From Reticulitermes speratus (lineage: Eukaryota; Arthropoda; Insecta; Blattodea; Rhinotermitidae), in contig JAJKFL010000002.1 in NCBI GenBank assembly GCA_021186555.1, forward strand, positions 5,469,001-5,533,000: a stretch of DNA of 64,000 bases, given 5' to 3'. Positions 49,001 to 61,000 of this stretch are shown piece by piece (the first letter of the stretch is position 1; every line of letters starts with the position of its first letter). Position numbers and translations under genes: made by a program. The notes under the pieces are model-generated. The model saw only the letters and a list, made by a program, of their open reading frames with translations. It searched no databases and was not told where the DNA came from.

Positions 49001-52000
49001 TTGCCTTATCGGACGCTACCGATAGAACCTCCTTCAAAAAATTGAGCTGCAGGGTAGCAACTCTCTGGGGGAGGCACTACACCAGCATACCACACTGTTA
49101 TTTTACCAGGGGTTGTATACGCGAAAACGCAAACAACCTCGCCAACCAAGCATGCCTTCATCAAGTGCAATCTCTCTCTCGGGAATATAATTAGATTTGA
49201 AATTATTGATTACAGTGTATAATATTGGTCAAATTTTGTACAGTCGGTCTTCATTGGTTCCTATTGCAGTATTGTCGTTGAAGTGTAGGTATTGGTGGAT
49301 AATTTGAAATATGTTCCTAGACATCGTTTGTGATAAAATAGGTGTTAGTAAAATGCCTCTTGTTGACCAGTACCATTCTAATTTTGGTTTTCGAATGACA
49401 CCTGTAAGGAACATCAGACCAAGATATTTCTTCATTTCATATATTGTCACAGGTTTCCATTGTTCACTACGTGCATGTTTAGTAACGGGTCGCGGCATTG
49501 TCGCGATCTGTTGTGTGTATAAATTTGTCTGGTTGACAACAATTTGAATGAGTTCTGGAGTGATGTAATTATCAACATATTCCATCATATCTTTGCCATT
49601 CTGAACAGCAAATTGTACTGCTGGATTTCCTGTGAAGAGTGGAATACTTGGTTGACGGTCTTTTTTACAAAACCCGTCTACATTAGGGCCCGGACCCTGA
49701 GTCTGAAATGTCGTTCTCATCATCACTCTCCTCACTATTCGATATTTCCGGGACACAATCTGCGTCTGAATCACTATCATTCGCAAGTTCCTCATCAATA
49801 GAAGCCACTATTCTGCTTCAGTTCTAAGCAATTTTCTTTTTCTAGTAGCCATATTGCACTTTATGTATAACTAAACTCACAAACAACTTCACAGAAAGGA
49901 AATACTCTACTGACTGCAGCCTCAAAAATCACTTGCTCAGCTCGAGACTAAACATAAACGTTCCGATATATTTATGATATTTTTATACTCGAAAGTATGT
50001 GACCAAATGCATATATTTTTTCTAGTTACGTCAGCTAGGGATTAATACAGATGTAAAATATGTTAACCTGGAGACACATATAGCATTCATAGATTTTGAG
50101 AAAGCATTTGACCGGGTCGATAAGACAGAAATTATGGAATATAATGACAACTAAGGGATATCCCAAACACCTGATAAGAGCAATACAGAGTCTATATGAT
50201 AACACCAAAGTAGTCCTCGATCTACAAACGCATATGACTAATGAGATACCAACTAACCAAGGACTGAGGCAGGGATGCAGTCTACCTCCTACACTCTTTA
50301 ATATATATATAGACGATATTCTACAAGAATGGAGACATTTGGTAAGCCCAGGAATAAAGATAAAACATCGAGCATCAATAAATACTCTTCTATTTGCTGA
50401 TGACCAGACTATTATTCAAGAAACAGAAGACAATCTCCAAAGATCTCTCCATCAATTATACCTGCTATGTGAGAACTATAATATGAAAATTTCTACGAAG
50501 ACGACGAAAGTGATGGCTTTTTTAAGCGCCTATCCCGTGAGGACAAAAATTACAATCCAAAACAACCCAATTGAACAGGTGTCACACTTTAACTACTTGG
50601 GGTGTGATGTGAGCTACAAACCAGACAACGATATAAAGATGAAGCTTCATAAATACCAATACATCTGTGTGACAATACATAGAACACTTAAAAATAAAAC
50701 GAGGAAAGGCACTATGTTGAAATTTTATAAGACAATGGCCACACCTGTTTTAATGTATGGATGTGAATCCTGGGTTCCCTCTCAGAAAGACAACAGCAGA
50801 ATCCAAGCCACTGAAATGAAATTCCTACGCCGCGTGAAAGGAATTACAAAACTAGATTGAGTCAGGAATGAAGACGTAAGAAAAGAATTGGGAATATATG
50901 CAATGAATGATAAGATAAAACAAAAAAGAACAGATTGGCGACAACACATAGACAGAATGAATAACGAAAGATTAACTAAACAAATACGAGAATACAACCC
51001 ACGAGGAAGACAAAGTGTAGGTCGCCCCCGTCGCAGATGGAGTGAACTTGAGGACTGATGTATAAGTTCGGAACAGGCATTAATGCCTAATCCATGAAGC
51101 AAAGAAGAAGAAGAAGAAGAAGAAGAAGAAGAAGAAGAAGAAGAAGAAGAAGAAGAAGAAGAAGAAGAAGAAATATGTTTCCTGACAGAAATTATTGTGT
51201 GCATGGCCTATTTAAGGCAAAAGAGCAGAGTAAACTTTAGATCGACTAAAGTCGACGCTGGAAATTTAGAATGTAAATAATTAAATCGACCAAGGTCAAC
51301 TTTGGCAGTGAATGTGTTAAAATAAAAATAAAGAATACAAATGGAAATAAAATGCAGGGGAAATGTAAATGTGGCAAAAAATTAATAAATTTAACACAGG
51401 AAGGAATGATGGGTGGGAAGGGAGAAAAGTAGAATGTACTGGTCCAGTCAGTCAGTCTACCGCCGATCAGGCCATCCTTGTTGTCCATTTTGCGTGGATG
51501 CAGACTGAGCTCAGTAACCTCTCTGACGATGTGGTCCACGTATCTTGAATTTGTTGAAGAGGATACTGGTATGCTGGATATGGATCTGATGCCACCTGTT
51601 GATGCTATGCTCAGCCATGGATGACTTATCTGGCTGCTCGAGATAGCCATGCCAGTGATACACCTCGACCCTGGTCCAAATGGAATGGCTAGTCTGCAGG
51701 ATGTAGTCAGTCGTAACCATGGTCACAGGGAATTATATATACACTCAGAATTTATTTCACGTGTCGATTGTTCATCTACCCTGATGGTAAAGGCAGCGGA
51801 AACCTCCAAATGTGAGTACGCTTTCACCACACTACAGTGTTACATCCCAGCAGACAGCAATCTTTAATCACCATTGTAAGAACCCACTTCCTCCTTTCAA
51901 CCACTTCGCATCCACTTGAACCTACACATTTCAGTCACCCTGAAGATGAAGTCATACCTCCAAAATGCTGGAATAAACTCATGATCCTACATGATATAAT

Positions 52001-55000
52001 AACCCAGAGGACAATCATTTAAATATTACTAACCTTTCATGTACATAATGTTTTCGGCAGTAGGAGAGGTCACCACCTGACCGGGATGCACACGGCATTC
52101 TCCCTTCTGTGCTCCTGATGAATCTATCCTGTAACTGAATTCAATTAAAATCCAACACTGTTTGCAGAGAATTCCATTCTCTGTGCTCCAGACGACTTAG
52201 TCCTGTAGATGATCTCCATTAAAATTCAACAACCTTTATGCCGGTCTCTTCAGTTGTATTCTGTGTTGAAACAACTTTCAATTAAATCAGAATCGTACAG
52301 CAGCAGTCACTTGCGTGCTATTCCCACAGAAAGTTAGGACTTTCAAGAAAGAAGGTAACACCCTTAGAAAAATATCATATGGTTTAACATGTGACTTCAT
52401 GTTATGCAGATCACAGCATGTGAACAGTAGATCTATGATTGTAACAGTACCTGTTTATGATGCAGTCTCATCTGTACTGCATTACTGTGGTATTTGGGCC
52501 ACTAAATACCGTATATTCTCGAATCTAATCCGCACCTTTTTTACAGTTTTAGAGAGCTAAAAAATCAGATGCGGATTAGATTCGCGTGCGGATTAGATTC
52601 GCGGTCTAGAGCTGGATTTTGGAAAAATGATTGAGCTGCTGTACAATATAACAATAACGTAATTAACGTAATTAATAAACAACGTAAGAACAATACAATA
52701 CAATAATCTATTAATTATTTATTATTATAATTTATTATTCATCAGACTCGCCGTCATCACTCATAACTGAATCATTATCCGTGCTCTCCACCCAGTCACT
52801 ATCATCTTTATCTTCAACATCGTCCTCCCATACAATGTCATCGCTGCCTTGTGTTTCCACCATAGTCGAACGTTGCTTTCATCAACTCCATAAATTGCAG
52901 CGGCTTTGCGGTTTCCATTCTCCTCTGCGCATCGAATAACTTCACGTCTGAACTTTGCCATATATGAGAGTCGTTTAGATTTCAGGTGTCCCTCTTCCAT
53001 AACTACGGTACACGACAAATTGGAACAAGCACCTCCCACGTTTCAACAACTAAAGATCAGCTGGCTTCAGACGAGATTGCGCACGTCTGTTGAGAAAGGC
53101 CCCGTCTCTATCGGTATGACTCATCGGCCACAGGCGTAGCGTCGGATTTTAACGCATTGGTAACATCCAATATTATTCAATCAGTCGCCCCGTGGGCAAG
53201 GGGTGGTTGAAGGAAAGGTGCGGATTAGAATCGCGAACTAACTTTTTTTCGTTTAAGAAGTCGCCAAAAACTGGGTGCGGATTAGATTCGGGTGCGGATT
53301 AGATTCGAGAATATACGGTATTTTGAAATGGACCTCAATGGTTTTTTACAATACATCCTTTAAATATAAATAAATAAATTTACCCCTGGGAAAGAACCCC
53401 AGCACCCAATGAAAAGGAAGTTGGATGGACCCCCAGAGCCAGTCTGGACATTTGGAGAAGAGAAAAATTTCTTGCCCCTGTCAGGATTCAAACCCTGGAT
53501 CATCCAGCCCCTAGCCTAGTCACTATACTGACTATGTCATTCCAGCTCTTTGATACAGGAGATGTCCACAAAAATTTACTGATGGCTTAATCAACTCATC
53601 CTTGCTGCCAGTCTAGTTATCTAATAGTCAGATCTTGCACACAAGCTTCTCTGATTTATAAACAACCATATTATTTCAATTTCCTGTCAAACACTCTCCA
53701 TTTCTGAACAAATTTCCTGCCTGGCTGAAAAATTCAGAGCACAATATAACATTTTTTAAAATCAACTTACGGGGAGGCTGCATCAAACTGCAGCATACTG
53801 ATATGTTCAAGGAGGTTCTGAAGCTGCTGATGTGATGAAATTGTTTCTTGCTGTTGCTGCTGCTGCTGTAATACATCATTAGAAGCCTGATTTCTTTCAG
53901 ATGCAGCCAAAGACTTCACATATGGCTCCAGTTGATGTGCTACCAAGCTTAAGTGTTTTACTTCAGCACGTAACGTTAGAATGTCATTCATCTGAAAATG
54001 GCAACAAAAACACTGAAGTCATCCATTACAGTCACAATTCAAGTCTTTAACAAGACAATATGATAAAGTGTTTGGAAATAAATAAATGTCCCATCTTAAA
54101 CCAATTATCTCGTTAAAAAAATGCTGTCCTGGTTTCCACTCCTGGCCGAAATTTAATTTTGAATGATTTTATTTAATCACTTATTTTCTTATTTATTTAG
54201 TTATTTGTTTATCTGGGTGTTGTCTGTTGGTGTGTCAAACTATACAGTATCAGATGGCAGTATGATTACTGAATATGAATCAGGAAGAATGTGCAAGCCA
54301 TTGTGGCCTAATAAAGATCCAATGCCAGTACGGGCCTGAGGAGGGCTGAGGGAAACCAAAAAGAATAGTCTGCATCCTGGAAATCAGGCTCCCAAAACAT
54401 GTCACAGTTGTTACTGCTTGGGTCAACTTTCTCAGTTACTTTGAAAGTTATGGCATTCTTTGAGTTTGTATGGAACTGCCTGAAATCATTGGTATTGGTT
54501 AAGAAAAAAGTGCCAATTGTCAGCATCTGTTCATACAGAAAAAACAATTTCCACTCTTCCTGAAAGGACTTTCATAAAATTTAGGACTGATGTCATTACT
54601 GACACAATTTTGTTTACATTTTTCACTTACAGATATCTCTATATTAGAACTTAACAATTTTGAAAAAATCTTTTAGTGTTCAACATGTCTATTTTGTCAT
54701 GCAAAAGAAGTCATATTTTAGTTTGTTTGTCATCCCATTGTATTAGATATAGTAACAAGAGAAATAAATTGAAGTTAACACAACTAGTAAGTGTTGTACC
54801 TTTAATTTGGCAACATGTTTCGACCTCAGAGGGCCATCTTCAGGCAAATAGTATAAAATACATAAAAGGAATTGCGTACAACTGTATTAAGTTTTGAAAC
54901 GACATCTCAGATTTACTCATCTACTATGTCAAGATACGACAGTACAATTCAAGAATGTTTTAACAATCACTAAACCATTTTAACCTTTTAACCTTGGCTT

Positions 55001-58000
55001 GCATATAAACGATTTGACACAGTAACATGTATTTTATCAAACTGTAAAAACTGAGATCTCAATTCAAAACTTAATACAATTGAACACAATTCTGTTGATG
55101 TATTTTACACTACTGGCCTAAAGCTGACCCTCTGAGGTCGAAACATGTTGCGAAATTAAAGATATAACGCTTACTAGTTGTGTTGATGGTAACATATTTC
55201 TCTTGAGTCACAATTTCTAGTTACCACACAATAGCCTGTCTGAAGTCCATTTAGTGTTTGATATCTTATCTCAGAAATATGAAAGAAATTTGTCTTAATA
55301 AGTACCACAATTTATGCTTGCTATAATTTTGATCTGACTGTTGCAAAAACAAAAATTTTAAGATTCAAGTCTTCTGGAATGAAATGCTGTGTTGCGTTGA
55401 GTATTTCCTGGCATTTCAAGGAATCATGATACCTTCAAAAGATTGGGAACTACACACACACACAAAACCATAAACCGCTACATCTCAGAGACTTGAATCT
55501 TCAGTAACACAGCTGTGCGAACCTCAAATCTTGCAAAATAATTTTAGATTTTAATTTATGTATGAATTCTTAATAGATTACACTTAATCAAAATATGTTA
55601 ACCTATACTGGTGCTATCTGCATCTGAAAGACAAAACAGCAGAGACCAGACTAAGGTAATGTGGTGACTTCGTGCCAGAGTAACTGTAGCATGAGAGCTG
55701 AAAATCTGTTAAAAAGAATGAAGCATGAGATTCAGGGTTCTCATAGTGGTGATTATGGTAACTAATGTCTGCTGGGATGTGTCACAATGCAATTTGGTAG
55801 AACCTGCTGCCTCCTCATCAGAGTACAAGACTCAGAATATGGTGGCAGCTGGTTTCTCCAAAACACTGGTACCTTTCTAGCAAACTACATGGCATTTCAT
55901 CTTAGAAAAAAATGATCACTGCAAGGTATAACTAAGAGATGAGGATATCATTTTTAGAATCCCCTGCATTGGAATATTTTTATACTGAAATCTGAGACAG
56001 TTATGAAATTTCCCTTCTAAGTTAACAGTGCAGTTTACCATGATGCATCAGTATGTTCTCTTGGCTTCTGAAAAGGAAGTATGTATTTTTGATAAACAGT
56101 GTATTATATTGAATTCTAAAAGGTTTTGACGATGGTATATGATATTGCAAACCACTTGTTTCTAGGACTTCATCCACCGTCTTTATTGTGAATAAAATGT
56201 AAAATATAAAATATATAAAATCTATGTTTTGGAAGATGGCTCTTCTTCTGTCTACAGGCCTACTCAGATGCATCCTGTTGATTTAGCTAGTCCATTAGCC
56301 AACCCAGCTTGGACATCTCTCCCATCTGGATTCCCATCATCAGCAAAGGGATCATCAATTCAAAAAGAAGTTCGCCATCATAAATAATTTCTGCCCCCAA
56401 TCTACACTGCACATCATTTACAAGCATTTCATTTGATGCAGAGAATGTTGGTCTTCCTATTTATTTTTAATTTATGTCTGTTACTGCTTGCAATAATTCT
56501 CTAATGCTTATGTATTTATTATATTTCTCAGATACATTCTGACATCAGGAAGTTTTATAACTGTGATTCCACTAACTGCGTTGCCCGGTGATTGAGACTA
56601 GCCCAATCAACAGGATCCATCTGAGTAGGCCTGAAGACGGAAGAAGAGCCATCTTCCAAAACATAGATTTTTTATATTTTATTCACAATAAAGATGATGG
56701 ACAAAGTCCTAGAAACAAGTGGTTCACAAGTGTATTATATTCCCCGACATGAACCAACTTCAACAAAACAGAACAGAAAGTACTATAAGATAATACAATA
56801 AAATGAAAAGTAAGAAATTCAACATAAAGTAGTCTTCTTATATGACAATGTAAAAGGCAAATACATGGATATTATTTTATCTGACTATTTACATCACTTT
56901 CCACTCTGACAATTTTGGGTGATGGCAGGCAGTGCGGTGCTCACTGCTATTCCAATCTGCCATGAGTTGAGGTCCATACATTTTAGTTCAATGTACTGCA
57001 GTTAATATTACATTATCACCTGCCATTGCTAAAGAAGGTGCTGGAAATTACTTCATCTTACAGACACAAATCACATATCACAAACACATTCACTGCATGT
57101 CAAGATTTTATAAGTTAAGTAAGGTGACAGGCAGTGACTACTGACAGTTGTCAGATAAAATAGTGTCCCTACTTGATTCAATCCTTTTCCTGCCTGTGAA
57201 GCAACATAGTCACTCACAGAGGTTCTGAGACGTCTGAAGGTTATGGACTGGTTTTCTATGTAATTCACACATACATTAGGAGATAGTATAATGATATAAA
57301 ACAGCTGACTTTCTGCACCTCCTGCTTGTTTATCTGGGGCACACATGTCTCTCCTTTAAACACTACTTAATATTTATAAAACAGCCTGGCAAATTTCCTG
57401 CAGTTTGCAACACACAGAACCAAATGTCTGCCATTTTCCTTTCTTTTTCTATAATCTTCACCTAATGCACTTTACTGATTATTACCTGTGACTGGAAAAT
57501 CTCTTGTTCCACATGGATCCTACACAACTGTTCTTCCCAGAGAGTATCAAATATATTCTTCAGCCTCTCCAATTCAACTTGATGGCGTTCCAATTGTTCC
57601 TCCAAAAGAGCACACTCTCTTGTCACATGTTCATAACGTGCTGCTAATGGTGGGGTGTGTGCTCTCCGCAGCAATGTTACATCTCGGTGAAGTTCTCCAA
57701 GACGTTCTTTCACGCCACAAAGCTGCTGACTCAGTTCCTGATTGAGTAACAAATATGAAAAGCACTTCTTATTAACACTGAGAATATTGGGATTATGAAA
57801 GGGTTGACCATGTGGAGAAACTTAAGTTTTGGGTGAAGGATAACCACTGTACAGTGGAGAAATCCTTGAACGATGACAATAATGATGACAATTATCATCA
57901 CCTTTATGCAGGGTATTTACAATTATATACCTGAAACAAACCATGTTTCTAGCATATACAGTGTTGCAGCTATTCTGTAGTTACAATTTATGGTACATGT

Positions 58001-61000
58001 AATGTTATTTCTCATGCTGAATGTTTTGTACCTTTACATTAGTACTTTCTGAAGTATGTGTGCAGTGCCAATATGGCTGTTTTCTGTAGTTCCTTGATTT
58101 TGTGCTTTCCCGGCATGCCGCTCAGGTATTTTCTGAATGATTTTGAGATGGTTCCAGTCGCCCCTGTTATTACTGTCACTTTTGTTTTTACATTCCTTAT
58201 GCGCTGTATTTCTATTGCAAGGTCTATATATGTTTTAATCTTCTCGGCTTTTTTCTTGATAACATTTCTGTTTCCAGAAACTGCAACATTTATTAACATA
58301 CAATCCCTTTTCATTATCATGGATTATGATGCCTGGTTTATTGTTATAGATGGTTCTGTTGGTTTGCACTTTTTGATTCCATAACCTTACCTGCAGGACT
58401 TGTTTCTACCAATTTTGTTAAATGCTCGTAACAGTGTTCATTGTCTAATTTTATGCCCATTTCCTTGCACATGTTAAAGTGTAGTTGAGCACACACCCTG
58501 TCACATCTGTTTTGTGTATTGTTCTTTTGCCAATACTGGGCATGCTGATATAATATGTTCTACTGTCCCATCAAAGTGTTGACACACGTCTGCATTTGCT
58601 ATCTGTTTCTGTTTGTAATATTTTTGTTGCATGACAGTTCGTTTGTAATGCCTGATCTTGTGCTGCTATTATTTCACTTTCAGTTTAAGCGTTCAGCTCT
58701 CCCCTTGACAGCCACAGGAAATATGTCTTCTTCACTAATAAGCTGTCTATCTATACTTTTAATACACTGGCTATGCATTACATTGCTTTCCCATTTTTTT
58801 CTTTAAAAGAACTCTCCTAATCTTGCTTATGTGTGTTGTATGCCTTCCTTTTTTGTGTCACTGTTTACATTTGATTGGTTTAATTCTTCTACGACCATTC
58901 TTCCGTTTTAAGTGTTGAATTCACATTTGGTTTATTATTTTCGTGGCTTTTAACAATATTTACAAACTGGTTTTCTCTATATTGTGTGTTCAGATATTCT
59001 GCAGTATTGATTACCTTTGCTTTGTATGTCACTTCAATTTGTAACAAGTCTTGTCCTCCTCCTTTCCTTTTTGCACATAGCCTATCTGTATCAGCTTTTG
59101 GGTGACACATTTTCTACACTGTTGGTATCTTTCTAGTTTTCCTCTTGACTTTACTTATTTTTTCTAATCTCCAATTAATTATACCAAAAGTGTATCTTAA
59201 TACTGGGAAGACTAATGCTCCAATTGCTGCAATTTTATTCCTGGCATTCAACTCAGATTTCTGTATAATTCTTAATCCCCTGGTGTATTCCTTCTTCAAA
59301 CTTTCTTTCATTTGTTGATGCTATATACCTTCACTTTCCTCAGTACCTAGGTACTTATAGGGTTTTCCCTGTTCAAGTTCTTGAATTTCTCTGTTGATGT
59401 CAAGTTATAAATTTTGTGAGTGAAATAATTTTCCTTTCTTGAGTACAATCTCCGCACACTCGTCAAGTCTGAGCTCCATAGGGATATCGTCAATGAATGT
59501 TCTGTTTGCATCAGTTTTTGGAGTTCTTCCTCTGTTTTACCAATCAGCTTCAAATCAAATCAAATAAGAGTGATATTTTTGTCTTTGTTGTGTGTTCCTC
59601 ATATCCTGTGTTCAACTTGTTCAACTGTTCTGTGAGCAGGATTACACTAATGCAAAATAATGGTGGTGATAATGAGTCTCCTTGAAATATTCTGCATTTC
59701 ATTTCTATATCTTCTGTTTCTATTAGCTTCTCTTCTGCACAGAACATACTTGTTTTCCAATAACTCACGGTGTTCTTAGTGAGAGATATTATTTTATTAC
59801 TGATCCCAATTAACTCTTAAGGATTTGATATAATAATAATAATAATTAGGATTGGACAGCATAGGTTTAAAATAACAAGTACTGCATGTGGCTGAGATTA
59901 AAGTTTATGTTTCTCTGTTAATTAACGATTCATGTATTAATAAATTAAACCACTTCCACCTTACACGTAAGGAATGAAATAATTTTGGGTTAAATATATC
60001 TAGTTGTTTTCTGATTAGTCATAAAAAATCTTTTAACTGTAACTACTACAGAGTTACAGTAGTCTGCCTGATTTTTATACAAACATGAAGCCATTATATG
60101 CTCTCATGCAGTCCACACGCGTTTTATGCACGTCCTCAATCCAATAATGACAAAGCTAATGCTGCTGAGTGCAATTTGTAAAATGTAACTGGCCGAATGT
60201 TCCAACCTCATACATTCATGACATTCACTGTCTCCACCTTAGGAGTGCTACCTCTGCCTGTTCTGCTTGCATCAACACTGCCAACTAAGCACAGGACACA
60301 CACAAATGACCACACAACTTAACAGTGCACACCTGTTGGATACAAATCATTGCATATTGTTACAGTGATCTATTTTCTTCATTCTACCATTCCTTGAATA
60401 GACTTCCAAATTAGCATCTAACAGACCAGAAAAGACAACCATCATTAACATATATTTCTTCAATCATATATAATGTATGTACACAATAACGCAAAATATC
60501 ACAGTATGTCGGTCAATCTGAACATCTCTCTTTTGACCAGGAGTTGCTGCTTGTACTGCACGGTGCTGGGAGCTTTTGCCATCTGTTATTTTGTTTCTCC
60601 ACTGTCTTACGCCGAGGACTAATTTACACATGATAAATCCTTGCAGGTTGAGGAAAGAAAGCTGGCAAACAAGTATGTATGAGATGTGAGGTTCTTACAG
60701 GGGTGCCAATAAATATTACCATTTTCTGGGATATGACGACATTAAGATTTGTAAGTGCCAACAATTCAGAGCACTCTGCTGCCTCAATCTTCAGGGTAGT
60801 GCACACAGAGAAGCAGTGGTCAGTGGGGCTCCCACATCAAACACGCTATGTGCTGGGTGCCTGAGTCACACTGCCTTATATTGAATTAGCAATAAAAAGT
60901 GGCAGTGGTTAAAAAAGTGCATGAATAATGAAACTACAGTAATTCCACTGCCCAATGGCTAATTACTGTCAACATGAAAACTAGGTCTATTTTCTGTCGA

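Larger units (their letters stand above)
47243..51316 (-). mobile_element. piggyBac-family transposon, 4.07 kb, with nested insertions
   Basis: Perfect 13-bp inverted ends CACATTCACTGCC (47243-47255 and 51304-51316) are flanked by the family's TTAA duplication (47239-47242 and 51317-51320). The decayed transposase reads on the minus strand. Two later insertions lie inside: a LINE (50065-51170) and an unidentified 956-bp segment (48257-49212). Confidence 0.93.

Noticed and set aside
50782..51204. Poly-Ser frame on the minus strand
   Set aside because: It comes from the (GAA)n tail of the LINE read in antisense.
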